A DNA stretch of 64,000 nt, from positions 22,381 to 86,380 of the forward strand of contig CANCLQ010000003.1 in NCBI GenBank assembly GCA_947378845.1, read 5' to 3'. This stretch comes from Opitutia bacterium (GTDB lineage: Bacteria > Verrucomicrobiota > Verrucomicrobiia > Opitutales > UBA953). The translations under genes and the position numbers were made by a program. Positions 1 to 8,537 of this stretch are shown here, piece by piece. Positions within the stretch are counted from its first letter, which is position 1, and the number at the start of each line of letters is the position of its first letter. The notes beneath the pieces are model-generated. The model was not told the DNA's origin, did no database searches, and saw nothing but the letters and a program-made list of their open reading frames with translations.

Positions 1-1
1 T

Positions 2-238
2 CTTCCTTACGAAAAAGAGTACTTGCTGGCGGGCTTAAGTATTTTAACCGAGCCAGCAGGAATTGCTTTAATCTCCTTTGCGCGACAGGGTTTGCCAGAG
101 GGCTGGGAAGCGTACGTAGGTGCCGATGATCGACTATTAAATCCAGAGGGTGTTTGCCAAGCGGTAGTCGGCTGCCAAATAATCGAAGGCGTCGGACATG
201 ACTTGGCCGACTTTTTAAATACCCCGTCGTCACTATGA
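2..238 (+). CDS. Alpha/beta-hydrolase C-terminal fragment, probably BioG/BioH-type pimeloyl-ACP methyl esterase (5' end cut off)
   Basis: The frame is open from the window edge, so only the last 78 residues are visible. The tail has a 'YVGADDRLLNP' segment, which resembles the acid-bearing strand of alpha/beta hydrolases, and then 'GVGHDLADF', which fits the catalytic His near the C-terminus. The stop overlaps the start of the next gene by 4 bases (ATGA), so the two are probably translationally coupled. The next gene looks like bioC. BioG or BioH esterases remove the methyl group that BioC adds to malonyl-ACP, releasing pimeloyl-ACP for biotin synthesis. The function is therefore inferred mainly from this neighbour. 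The nucleophile Ser would lie upstream of the window. Another small hydrolase remains possible. Confidence 0.55.
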   Translation, partial: LPYEKEYLLAGLSILTEPAGIALISFARQGLPEGWEAYVGADDRLLNPEGVCQAVVGCQIIEGVGHDLADFLNTPSSL

Positions 239-936
239 GATTTAACGAATGCGCTCGCAGTTACGATGAGCACGCCGCTCCCCAGCGTCGTTTCGCCGAG
301 GCCTTGGCGGCATTCGCACCTTTTCATCGCGGAGCGAAAGTTACAGAGTTGGGTGCCGGCACTGGTTTCTTAACGGCCGCATTATTAGCGCAGGGTGTTA
401 GAGTTGAAGCTACAGATGGTTCGCCTGAAATGGTCGCGGTCGGAAAAGAAAACGTACCAACCGCTGATTGGAAAGTGCATGATGCGTTCACCGAAATTCC
501 TTCAACGTCCGCTATCGCTTCATCTGGTTTGTTGCATTGGGCGGCTGATCCAGGTGTTGTTTTACGTCATTGGCATAACGCATTGCCCAAAGGCGGACGT
601 TTACTCTTAGGTGTTCCGTGTGACCCATGCCTCTTTGAATTGCGTGATTTAATGGGCGAGGGGCCATTGCGTTGGCGCGATGAAGCACAATGGTTGCAGC
701 TTTTAAGCCGTGCCCGCTTCGATGTAAAAGCCCACGGAGTTTTGGAGTTAGAGCAAACTTATGGTTCGACCCTGGATTTATTCCGCACACTGCACGGCAG
801 TGGAGTCACAGGTGCGCCGCGTATGAGTCCCGGAACCTTGCGTGAATTAATCCGCGACTATGATCGACTACACGCCAAGGGCGATGGAGTGATCGCAACT
901 TGGGCGTGGCTTTTGGTGGACGCTGTTGCCCTTTAA
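235..936 (+). CDS. bioC: SAM-dependent methyltransferase, probable malonyl-ACP O-methyltransferase BioC
   Basis: This is a 233-residue class I methyltransferase. Residues 1-20 match the BioC-like opening in which a Phe-Asn pair precedes 'ARSYDEHA'. The SAM-binding glycine motif 'VTELGAGTGFLT' follows near residue 36, then the acidic end of strand 2 ('VEATDGSPEM') and motif 'SSGLLHWAADP' near residue 97. BioC methylates the free carboxyl of malonyl-ACP so that fatty acid synthesis can build the pimeloyl chain of biotin. It overlaps the upstream hydrolase fragment by 4 bases, which suits a biotin operon. Its stop codon overlaps the convergent rnhB stop by 4 bases. A generic methyltransferase is the main alternative. 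Confidence 0.72.
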   Translation: MRFNECARSYDEHAAPQRRFAEALAAFAPFHRGAKVTELGAGTGFLTAALLAQGVRVEATDGSPEMVAVGKENVPTADWKVHDAFTEIPSTSAIASSGLLHWAADPGVVLRHWHNALPKGGRLLLGVPCDPCLFELRDLMGEGPLRWRDEAQWLQLLSRARFDVKAHGVLELEQTYGSTLDLFRTLHGSGVTGAPRMSPGTLRELIRDYDRLHAKGDGVIATWAWLLVDAVAL

Positions 937-1679
937 TTAAAATCGAATTCTGGATGTGATTCAGGCGGAGGCTCTTCGCCCGCTAGAATGCCGCGCACAA
1001 AAAGTTCGCGATGCTCTGCGCATGGGCCCAGTCGACGCAGCACTTCGACATGTTCGGGGGTGCCGTAACCTTTATGTGTGCCAAAACCGTATTCGGGATA
1101 GTTCGCATCCATTTGTTGGAGCAGTTTATCGCGCTCAACTTTGGCAACAATTGAAGCGAGGGCGATCGCGAGACTTTTTCCATCACCCTTCTTTACTGCT
1201 TCATGTGCCCAAGCAAACGGGCGAAGGGGCAAGCCATCAACGAGAACTAAAAAGTTTTTTTCCTCACTCCGTCCAAATAATTCACCTTCGGTGCCAGCAG
1301 CAGGGAAGAGTGGCGCCAGTGCGCCTTGTGCGAGTTGGGTGAGGCAGCGCCCCATAGCAATTCGTGTAGCACCCAAAATATTATGCGCAGAGATTTCTAG
1401 AACCGACGCTTGGGCCCAGACGGCGCGAAGTTTTCCTTCGGCATGCATCTGGATGATTTTTTCGTGAAGCTCCGCACGTTTTCCTGGCGAAAGTTTTTTA
1501 GAATCATTTGCGCCCGATAATTTTCGCACCCAGCCCGCCTCGCTGTAAAATCCTGCATCGAGAAGAACTGCGGCAGCGACGACGGGTCCGCAGAGCGACC
1601 CGCGACCCGCTTCATCGATACCAGCAATACCTGGGCGACCATGGCCCCTTTTGCGATCAAAGGAGACGAGAGACGCCAT
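933..1679 (-). CDS. rnhB: Ribonuclease HII
   Basis: The 248-residue product cleaves the RNA strand of RNA-DNA hybrids and nicks at misincorporated ribonucleotides in DNA. The hallmark 'GIDEAGRGSLCGPVVAAAV' near residue 19 holds the first catalytic Asp-Glu pair. 'LVDGLPL' supplies a third acidic residue, and 'ASIVAKVERD' the C-terminal catalytic acid and basic motif. It is somewhat longer than typical RNase HII (about 200 residues), with an insertion around residues 120-145. It lies 3 bases downstream of rnhC on the same strand, so the two RNase H genes are probably cotranscribed. Its 3' end overlaps the convergent bioC stop by 4 bases. Confidence 0.95.
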   Translation of the reverse strand: MASLVSFDRKRGHGRPGIAGIDEAGRGSLCGPVVAAAVLLDAGFYSEAGWVRKLSGANDSKKLSPGKRAELHEKIIQMHAEGKLRAVWAQASVLEISAHNILGATRIAMGRCLTQLAQGALAPLFPAAGTEGELFGRSEEKNFLVLVDGLPLRPFAWAHEAVKKGDGKSLAIALASIVAKVERDKLLQQMDANYPEYGFGTHKGYGTPEHVEVLRRLGPCAEHRELFVRGILAGEEPPPESHPEFDFN

Positions 1680-1682
1680 GAA

Positions 1683-2702
1683 TTACTCGGCCTTCTTGCG
1701 GCCCTTGAAAGGTTTAGGTGCGGGAGGTTCAAGTCCGCGTGCTTCATAGGCGGTCTTGAAGTGCAGCTTCGCAAAGTTGACTAAGATGGCGGGACCGAGT
1801 CGTCCGACTAATTCGGTCGCAGCGGCTTTCGCTTCGGCTCCAGAGCCTTTGGGGAGCTTAACTCCGCCGTCTAAGGAAAGTCTTTCTAATTCACGAACAA
1901 AAGTGGCGCGAGCGACGATGGAAGCGGCGGCGACGACGGGATCCGATTCCGCTTTGGTGCGCATGCGCAAATCAAACGTCACTCCCTTGCGGGCGAGTTC
2001 TTTTTGTACGAGTGGCTCTTCGGAGAATTGGTCAAGCAGGCCCCACGCTGGTTTGCGACCGTGAGCTAATTCAAATCCTTTGAGGGCTTCTTCGCACGAC
2101 GTGGCGTGCATCCAGCCGAGCAGACGGTTGAGGTTTTTTCCAAAACGCGAGTGCAGCTCATTGTATTTAGCCATGCGCGCAAATGTCGTCCGCACCGATA
2201 CGCCAGGAGTTTCGCGAATCACTTTATCAAGTTCGGCGATTTTTGTGTCAGTTAATTTTTTCGAATCTTTGATGCCGAGTTCAATCCACTGTCTGACCAT
2301 ATCGCCCGTGGCGATAACGCAGGCAGAGACTACGGGGCCGAAGAGATCCCCCTTGCCCGATTCATCAAGCCCGGCATGCTCTTCGAACCATTCGGGATTC
2401 AGTTCAGCGTCGTAACCAAGAAGGGCCTGTCCCGTGACGTCGGGTTCTAAGGTGAACTTCACAAATTCTTCGGTGCCCTTGCCAGAGATGACGCATTTGC
2501 CCGATTGGTAATGCACTACGTTGACACTGGGTCCTTTGAAAGCGAAGGCTGCGTGGTCGACCACTGCTGAGACCCAGCCTTTTTCTATAAGTATTTTATG
2601 AAGGGCATCCGCTTGTTTGGAATCGAGTTTAACGGTATGCATCGAAACCTTTTTAGGGGTATCTTCAGAGTCCGGTTTTGCCTTTCGCTTCATTGCTTCC
2701 AA
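1683..2702 (-). CDS. rnhC: Ribonuclease HIII
   Basis: RNase HIII is a type 2 RNase H with an N-terminal substrate-binding domain. Here the first 110 or so residues form the TBP-like (DUF3378) domain. 'GLDESGKGDLFGPVV' near residue 122 is the catalytic Asp-Glu motif in its HIII form, where ESGKGD replaces the EAGRG of HII. 'GLLDQFSEE' carries the third acid, and 'AAASIVARATFVREL' ends in Glu, as expected for the HIII D-E-D-E set. It is 339 residues, slightly longer than usual because of a basic N-terminal extension and C-terminal tail. Two start Mets lie three codons apart (2702 or 2693). The first gene of a two-gene unit with rnhB, it is divergent from mutY across 38 bases. Confidence 0.93.
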   Translation of the reverse strand: MEAMKRKAKPDSEDTPKKVSMHTVKLDSKQADALHKILIEKGWVSAVVDHAAFAFKGPSVNVVHYQSGKCVISGKGTEEFVKFTLEPDVTGQALLGYDAELNPEWFEEHAGLDESGKGDLFGPVVSACVIATGDMVRQWIELGIKDSKKLTDTKIAELDKVIRETPGVSVRTTFARMAKYNELHSRFGKNLNRLLGWMHATSCEEALKGFELAHGRKPAWGLLDQFSEEPLVQKELARKGVTFDLRMRTKAESDPVVAAASIVARATFVRELERLSLDGGVKLPKGSGAEAKAAATELVGRLGPAILVNFAKLHFKTAYEARGLEPPAPKPFKGRKKAE

Positions 2703-2740
2703 GGTCTACTCGTCTTCGTGCTTAAATCCAGCCCCATCCC

Positions 2741-3808
2741 ATGCAACCTAACCAACAAAAGCTGATTTCGGCAGCTCCGGCACTTCGTAAGGCCTTGTTG
2801 TGGTGGTTTATGAAGCATCAAAGACCGATGCCATGGAGGCAAAAAATTTCGGCCTACCGTACAGTAGTTTCGGAACTCATGTGCCAGCAAACGCAGATTG
2901 CTACCGCCACGCCTTATTTTGAACGGTGGGTGGCGCGATGGCCCGACTTCAAAGCACTCGCAAAAGCGTCGGAGTCCGATGTTTTAAAGTTATGGGCCGG
3001 CTTAGGATATTATAGTCGGGCAAGAAATTTACTCCGACTCGCGAAAGAAGTGGCGCTGCTTAAGGAAACTCCGCGGACAGCGGAGGCTTGGCAGCAATAT
3101 CCTGGCGTTGGTCCTTATACGGCCGCAGCAATCGCCAGTATTGCATTTCGAGAGCCTGTGGCAGTCGTGGATGGAAATGTGATTCGCGTTCTCGCACGAC
3201 TGACGGGGCATCGTGCACTAATGAAAAACGGCATAACCGCAGCGCGACATTTTACGCCGCTCGCTAATCAGCTCGTCGCCGCACAATCGCCAGGGGATTT
3301 TAATCAAGCCATGATGGAGTTAGGTGCGACAGTCTGCCGCAAGGCATCGCCTGACTGTTCTGCCTGCCCGCTGTCGCGTTGGTGTGTCGCGAAAGCGCAG
3401 AAGACGACGGCACTGATCCCTAAATTTGAAACCAAAAAGCGAACGGTTCAACAAGTGCATCGTGCGCTTATCATGAAAGACCGAAAAATTTTACTGCACC
3501 GACAAGATTCGCAGGCTCGTCGCTTAGCGGGAGTGGCGGAGATTCCTGATATTCAAAATCTAAATATAAAAACAAAGACGGCGCCGGTATTTGTGAAGCG
3601 ACGCACGATTGGTCAGGTGACGTATGAAGAAAATTTAATTGTGCTGAAGTTAAACAAGTCGGTGCAGCAATCCATTCACCGCAGCGCGCAATGCGAATGG
3701 GTGGACGTCGATCAGCTGGACGACGCTGCGGTGAGCGGTCCACACCGGCGCTGGTTGGCGGAGTGGCTTAGTCTAAGCGATCAGCCAAAGCTCGGCAGAC
3801 GGACTTAA
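2741..3808 (+). CDS. mutY: A/G-specific adenine DNA glycosylase MutY
   Basis: MutY removes adenine mispaired with 8-oxoguanine in base excision repair. The catalytic Glu is in 'VSELMCQQTQ' near residue 44. The helix-hairpin-helix 'YPGVGPYTAAAIASIAF' is followed by the conserved Asp in 'VVDGNVIRVLARL'. The iron-sulfur loop has the canonical spacing C-x6-C-x2-C-x5-C ('CRKASPDCSACPLSRWC'). A C-terminal Nudix-like 8-oxoG recognition domain begins near residue 235. At 355 residues the length is normal. The start is preceded by a pyrimidine-rich leader without a Shine-Dalgarno sequence. The last 41 bases overlap, in antisense, the end of the convergent PPK2 gene. Confidence 0.96.
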   Translation: MQPNQQKLISAAPALRKALLWWFMKHQRPMPWRQKISAYRTVVSELMCQQTQIATATPYFERWVARWPDFKALAKASESDVLKLWAGLGYYSRARNLLRLAKEVALLKETPRTAEAWQQYPGVGPYTAAAIASIAFREPVAVVDGNVIRVLARLTGHRALMKNGITAARHFTPLANQLVAAQSPGDFNQAMMELGATVCRKASPDCSACPLSRWCVAKAQKTTALIPKFETKKRTVQQVHRALIMKDRKILLHRQDSQARRLAGVAEIPDIQNLNIKTKTAPVFVKRRTIGQVTYEENLIVLKLNKSVQQSIHRSAQCEWVDVDQLDDAAVSGPHRRWLAEWLSLSDQPKLGRRT

Positions 3809-5192
3809 GTACGGCGACGCGGGCGAAGCGTTTGTCATTACCTGGCACCACAATCCAAGGGGCGTGCGGTGTGTCGGTTCGCGTAATCATATCTTCGGCC
3901 GCCTTTTGATTATCGTCCCACTTCTTGCGGTTGCGGTAATCTTCTTTGGTCATCTTGTGACGCTTATGCGGAGATTTCTCGCGATCTTGGAAGCGACGCA
4001 ATTGTTCGTCTTTAGAAATGTGGATCCAGAATTTTAAAACAATCGTGTTCGCTTCGGCTAGGCAGGATTCGAAATCATTAATCTCACTATAGGCCCGTGC
4101 CCATTCATCGGTACGTGCAAAGCCTTCTACGCGCTCGACCACAACGCGACCGTACCATGAGCGATCAAAGACGGCGACGTGTCCGGCGTGTGGAATTTTA
4201 TTCCAGAAACGCCAGAGATAGTGGCGGGCTTTTTCTTCAGCGGTCGGCGCGGGCGTGGGGTGAACTTGGTAATGTGCCGCATCCATTTTAGCGGCGAGGC
4301 GACGAATCACTCCGCCTTTGCCGGCCGCATCGACGCCTTCGAGTGCGATGACGGTAGCGAGACCACGTTTAGCAGCCAAACGCGTGAGTCGACCTAAGCG
4401 ATTTTGTAATTTAGAAATCTGTTGGCTGTACTCTTTTTTCTCGAGGACAGGTTGAGCGGTGGGGCTTTCGAGTAGGCCGCGCGTACGGTTGCTGGGCTTG
4501 CGCACTTTGGCGGGCTTGCGACGGAGGCCGAGTGAGAGTTGTTGAAGGATGCTGCGGCCCGCCAAGAGATCGCGGTGTTTTCCGTCGGAGCCGTTAATTA
4601 CTTTCCAGCTCATGCCCTTACCTGAAGCGAGGGGGCGGATGCTGCGCGCGATTTTATGTCCGTTCGGCTTAGTTAAAATTACATCTCTTCCTGTTACGAC
4701 CCAGCCCTCTGCGTCGGTGTCTTCAGCATTACGAAGGCGCTTCTTCAAAGATTTCTCTGGAGTCTCAATCCAGATTTTTGCGAGCGTAGTGCCATTAGCG
4801 GCTAAAGTTTCTTCGAGTGAGCGCAGGGCCTTGAGTCTTTGACGAAGCGATTCACCGCTCAGTGTGTTACTAGCTGCGGCTAGAGCAGTGCGCGTGGTCC
4901 AATCGCCTACAACAATCGTGATGTGTCCTTGGGCGGGTGCTTGTTGCCAGTAGGGCCAGAGGAAAGGCTTTGTCTCCAATTCAGCTAAGGCGGTGTCGGG
5001 CGAACAAATGCGAACAGTGCGAGAGTCGAACCACTCGGTTAATTGATTGGCAAGTTCGGAGCCGCCCAGGCGATCGTTGCCGCCAATGACAATCATTCCA
5101 CCTGCATGTCGATTTACAATTCGGCGCTGCAGAGCGAGTAGACGAAGGTGAAGTGCCGATTGGGCTTTTTCGATGAGGGTGCGAGAGGGCAT
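3768..5192 (-). CDS. Two-domain polyphosphate kinase 2 (polyphosphate:AMP phosphotransferase type)
   Basis: The 474-residue length and two-domain build match class II PPK2 enzymes, which use polyphosphate to phosphorylate AMP to ADP. The C-terminal half (from about residue 255) is the active domain. It has Walker A 'GVDAAGKGGVIRRL', the lid and Walker B region 'VAVFDRSWYGRVVVERVEGF', and 'RFQDREKSPHKRHKMTKEDY'. The N-terminal half keeps the fold but has a degenerate P-loop ('VIGGNDRLGGSE'), as in other class II members where one domain is inactive. The substrate class is inferred from architecture. A sigma70-like promoter lies upstream at 5222-5250. The 3' end overlaps mutY by 41 bases. Confidence 0.88.
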   Translation of the reverse strand: MPSRTLIEKAQSALHLRLLALQRRIVNRHAGGMIVIGGNDRLGGSELANQLTEWFDSRTVRICSPDTALAELETKPFLWPYWQQAPAQGHITIVVGDWTTRTALAAASNTLSGESLRQRLKALRSLEETLAANGTTLAKIWIETPEKSLKKRLRNAEDTDAEGWVVTGRDVILTKPNGHKIARSIRPLASGKGMSWKVINGSDGKHRDLLAGRSILQQLSLGLRRKPAKVRKPSNRTRGLLESPTAQPVLEKKEYSQQISKLQNRLGRLTRLAAKRGLATVIALEGVDAAGKGGVIRRLAAKMDAAHYQVHPTPAPTAEEKARHYLWRFWNKIPHAGHVAVFDRSWYGRVVVERVEGFARTDEWARAYSEINDFESCLAEANTIVLKFWIHISKDEQLRRFQDREKSPHKRHKMTKEDYRNRKKWDDNQKAAEDMITRTDTPHAPWIVVPGNDKRFARVAVLKSVCRALADRLD

Positions 5193-5221
5193 CGATGTGG
5201 CGCTGACTATGTGTACCCTTT

Positions 5222-5250
5222 TGTATAAAGGGAAGTTTGGACTCTGTTAA
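5222..5250 (-). promoter_or_regulatory. Candidate sigma70 promoter for the PPK2 gene
   Basis: On the minus strand, TTAACA (5 of 6 to the -35 consensus) and TATACA (4 of 6 to the -10) are separated by exactly 17 bases. Transcription would begin about 23 bases upstream of the PPK2 start codon. The -10 lies inside a short inverted repeat (cccttt-tgtat-aaaggg). Confidence 0.5.
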
Positions 5251-5274
5251 ATCTACGTGCCTTTTGAGGTGTGC

Positions 5275-6318
5275 CTACTCTGCGGGATCGACGGCGGGCA
5301 ACTTGCCTTTGCGTAATGATTCCAGGGTAGCCTTGAGTTCGTCTTTGAGGGTCAAATAATCCGCCAGTCCCACAGCCTTTTCTTGCAGTTCAATGGCTTC
5401 GGCGGTGCGCCCTTGCATGAATCGTAATCGGGCAAGGGTGTCGAGTTTGTCGGGGTGTTTGCCGTCGGACAGCTGTACTGCAGCCACCGCACATTTTTCA
5501 GCCAGAACGTAATTAACTTTTCCTTCGAAGCGCGAATCGGTGAGCAATTGCCACGCCACCTCATTTTGTACTTCAGCATTGGTATTTTCATTGGCCGCCC
5601 GTTCTTCAAGCATCGCGTAGAATAAGGTGGGATCGCCGCGGCCAAGGGCGATATTCGCTTCGGTAGTTTTTTTAACGTTTGGTCTAAATTCCGGATCTAA
5701 TTTTTTAAGAACTTCGGGAAGGAGTGCCTCAACTTTATCCCAGTTCTTATTCTTCATCGCCTCTAACCAATCCGTAACGGGTTTTTCGGTATTAGCCTTA
5801 GGCTTGGGCTGTTTTATTCCTACGAGCAGGTCGCCTAGTAGGGTTTCATTTAATTCGGCAGGGTGACCCGTCCAGACCAAGACGCCGTTTCCATTAACAA
5901 CCAAGGCAACTGGAATGCTTTCGGTCCCAGAGTTATCCAGCCACGCCTTGATGAATTCTTTGCCGCCGATTGCGACAGGGTACGACATTTTCTTGCCCTG
6001 TTGTTGAACGAAGTCGCGGACATTCTTTTCTGCTGCTTCGCCTTTCTCTCCGTCCCAAACGTTGACGCCGGTAATGAAGATTCCTTTTGAGCCAAGTTTT
6101 TTATGGAGAGCGTTGAGGTGGGGAATGGTGGCAACGCACGGACCGCACCAAGTGGCCCAACACTCAAAAACATAAAGTCGTCCCGGCTCAAATTTTTCAA
6201 TGGGCGCGCCTTGGATTTGAATCTCGGGTCGCGCGGCGGGAGCTGCATCACCAATATTAAATGAAGCCGCCTGGCAATCTAGGCACAGGCAGAACAATGC
6301 GAGTAGGTATCGAATCAC
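5275..6318 (-). CDS. Secreted thioredoxin-like (TlpA/ResA family) protein with helical repeat C-terminus
   Basis: Residues 1-18 form a signal peptide ending near 'DCQAAS', so the protein acts outside the cytoplasmic membrane. Residues 18-170 are a TlpA/ResA/AhpC-TSA thioredoxin fold with active-site 'WATWCGPCVATIP' and a cis-Pro region 'ESIPVALVV'. This predicts thiol-disulfide exchange or reduction of periplasmic proteins. From about residue 180 the protein is alpha-helical, with TPR-like stretches ('LALGRGDPTLFYAMLEER'-like helices and 'AVAAVQLSDGKHPD'), probably for partner binding. It is the gene just downstream of acs (5 bases between stop and start), but a functional link to acetate metabolism is not evident. 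Confidence 0.82.
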   Translation of the reverse strand: MIRYLLALFCLCLDCQAASFNIGDAAPAARPEIQIQGAPIEKFEPGRLYVFECWATWCGPCVATIPHLNALHKKLGSKGIFITGVNVWDGEKGEAAEKNVRDFVQQQGKKMSYPVAIGGKEFIKAWLDNSGTESIPVALVVNGNGVLVWTGHPAELNETLLGDLLVGIKQPKPKANTEKPVTDWLEAMKNKNWDKVEALLPEVLKKLDPEFRPNVKKTTEANIALGRGDPTLFYAMLEERAANENTNAEVQNEVAWQLLTDSRFEGKVNYVLAEKCAVAAVQLSDGKHPDKLDTLARLRFMQGRTAEAIELQEKAVGLADYLTLKDELKATLESLRKGKLPAVDPAE

Positions 6319-6323
6319 AGGAA

Positions 6324-8444
6324 TTATACTGAAGTATTAGCGAACTTTTGGCGAATCGCTTCGACCACGGCAGGATCTGCTAGAGTGGAAACGTTGCCGA
6401 GTTCGCGGCCTTCAGAAATATCACGCAGCAGGCGGCGCATAATTTTCCCTGAGCGGGTTTTGGGGAGGTCGGGAACGAAGACGATGCGCTCGGGGCGTGC
6501 GAATTTCCCGATCTTTGCATCGACCATATTATTGAGGGTCTTGGCGAGGTTGGCTTCGTTGACGGTTTTGGCGTGTGCTGTTTTAAGAATAACAAACGCC
6601 ATGAGGCCTTGTCCTTTAAGGTCGTGCTTAACGCCAATAACGGCGGACTCAGCGACAGCTTCATTCTCAATGAACACGGCTTCAAGTTCGGCGGTGCCGA
6701 TGCGGTGACCCGAAACATTGACCACGTCGTCGACGCGCCCCGTGATCCAGAGGTAGCCATCCTTGTCTTTAATAGCGCCGTCACCTGGGAAATAGTATTT
6801 TCCGCCCCAGCGACTCCAGTACGCTTCGATGTAACGCTTTTCATCGCCGTAAATTCCTTGCGTGATGCCTGGCCATGGTTTGCGAATCGCCAGAATCCCG
6901 CTGTCGGTTTCTTGTCCGTTCTCGTCGAGCACTGCAGCATCAACGCCGAAGAAGGGAAGAGTCGCAGAGCCAGGTTTAGTAGGCGTGCAACCGGGAATTG
7001 GAGTGATCATGTGACCGCCCGTTTCAGTTTGCCACCAGGTATCAACAATCGGGCAGCGTTCCGCGCCAATGTTGCGATGGTACCATAACCACGCCTCAGG
7101 ATTAATTGGCTCACCCACCGATCCCAGTAGGCGCAGTGAAGACAGGTCGTGTTTCTTTACCCACTCATCGCCCCACTTCATGAAAGCGCGAATAGCTGTA
7201 GGTGCGGTGTAAAAGACGCTCACCTTGTGGTCTTGAATAATTTTCCAGAAGCGACCGAAGTCAGGAGCGTCAGGTGCACCTTCGTACATCAAAACGGAAG
7301 CTCCATTTAATAGCGGACCGTAAACAACGTAAGTGTGTCCAGTGACCCAGCCCACATCGGCCGTGCACCAAAAGAGATCTTCATTCCGTAAATCGAAGAC
7401 ATATTTATTGGTCGTGTAAGCTTGTAGCATGTAGCCGCCAGTGCCGTGGATGATGCCTTTCGGTTTGCCGGTTGAGCCCGAGGTGTAGAGCAAGAAGAGC
7501 ATGTCGTTCGAATCCTGCCAGACGGCGGGGCACTCATCACTTACTTTAGCAGCCAACTCATGATACCAGACGTCGCGGCCTGCTTGCATGGTGCACGCAG
7601 CATCGGGCTTTCCGAGGTGTCGCTGTAAAACTAAAACGTGTTTACAGCTCGGACAATCTTTGACGGCTTCATCGACGGTTTGTTTGAGTGGCAGGAATTT
7701 TCCGCGGCGATACCCACCATCCATTGTAATTACGGCCTTAGAATTAGCGTCATTCACGCGATCGCGAATGGATTCAGCAGAGAAACCGCCGAAGACGACG
7801 GAGTGTACAACGCCGATGCGTGCACAGGCTAAAACCGCGAAGGCAAGTTCGGGCACCATTGGCATGTAAATCGCAACAGTGTCACCTTTTTTAAGGTCGA
7901 GTGATTTCAGAACGTTCGCAAAGCGACTTACCTCGGAGAGGAGTTCGCGGTACGTAATTTTTCGTATCTCAGCTACGCCACCAGGAGTAGGTTCGCCTTC
8001 AAAGACAATCGCGACTTTGTCGCCGAGACCTTTGGCGATTTGTGCATCGATACAGTTGTAGGAAATATTTGTTTTTCCACCGACGAACCATTTGAAGAAA
8101 GGTTTCTTAGATTCATCCAAAACTTTTTTCCAAGGCTCAAACCAGGTGAGCTCTTTTGCTTCATCAGCCCAGAAGCCTTCGGGGTCGTCAATGGATCGGC
8201 GATAGAGCTTTTGATAACCAGCCATGCCTTTGACGCGGGCTTTTGCCACGAAACTAGCCGATGGTGGAAAAACTTCTTCCGAAGAACTAAATCCTTCGGC
8301 CGCCGCTTTCTGTACGTCCTGCATTTCTTCATTCACGGTTTTAGCGGGACGGCGACGGCGCAGAATGAGATAGGTCGCAAAAGCGACGACCAGCGAAAGC
8401 GAAAGGTATAACATGGGTGCTTCGACGAATGTTTTTATATCCAT
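6324..8444 (-). CDS. acs: Acetyl-CoA synthetase with N-terminal membrane anchor
   Basis: The enzyme converts acetate, ATP and CoA to acetyl-CoA, AMP and pyrophosphate. Adenylation motifs are clear: 'LLYTSGSTGKPKGIIHGTGG', 'WWQTETGGHMITP', 'YYFPGDGAIKDKDGYLWITG', and 'PKTRSGKIMRRLLRD' with the Lys that is regulated by acetylation in other Acs enzymes. At 706 residues it is about 50 longer than typical Acs. The excess is at the N-terminus: residues 10-28 form a hydrophobic helix followed at once by four Arg (29-32). The positive-inside rule would place the N-terminus outside and the catalytic domain in the cytoplasm. Met41 is an alternative start that would remove the anchor, but no Shine-Dalgarno sequence favours either start. 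Confidence 0.95.
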   Translation of the reverse strand: MDIKTFVEAPMLYLSLSLVVAFATYLILRRRRPAKTVNEEMQDVQKAAAEGFSSSEEVFPPSASFVAKARVKGMAGYQKLYRRSIDDPEGFWADEAKELTWFEPWKKVLDESKKPFFKWFVGGKTNISYNCIDAQIAKGLGDKVAIVFEGEPTPGGVAEIRKITYRELLSEVSRFANVLKSLDLKKGDTVAIYMPMVPELAFAVLACARIGVVHSVVFGGFSAESIRDRVNDANSKAVITMDGGYRRGKFLPLKQTVDEAVKDCPSCKHVLVLQRHLGKPDAACTMQAGRDVWYHELAAKVSDECPAVWQDSNDMLFLLYTSGSTGKPKGIIHGTGGYMLQAYTTNKYVFDLRNEDLFWCTADVGWVTGHTYVVYGPLLNGASVLMYEGAPDAPDFGRFWKIIQDHKVSVFYTAPTAIRAFMKWGDEWVKKHDLSSLRLLGSVGEPINPEAWLWYHRNIGAERCPIVDTWWQTETGGHMITPIPGCTPTKPGSATLPFFGVDAAVLDENGQETDSGILAIRKPWPGITQGIYGDEKRYIEAYWSRWGGKYYFPGDGAIKDKDGYLWITGRVDDVVNVSGHRIGTAELEAVFIENEAVAESAVIGVKHDLKGQGLMAFVILKTAHAKTVNEANLAKTLNNMVDAKIGKFARPERIVFVPDLPKTRSGKIMRRLLRDISEGRELGNVSTLADPAVVEAIRQKFANTSV

Positions 8445-8537
8445 ATATAAAATGAGGGGGGTGCCTGACTAAACAGAGCCGACGACCCTTCGGCAATCAA
8501 AACGCTTCATAAAATAGCGTCGTCCGACAGCATTCGA

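Noticed and set aside
5213..5235. Short inverted repeat (cccttt/aaaggg) considered as a terminator or operator
   Set aside because: It overlaps the -10 of the better-supported PPK2 promoter, and no T-run follows; an operator role cannot be shown.
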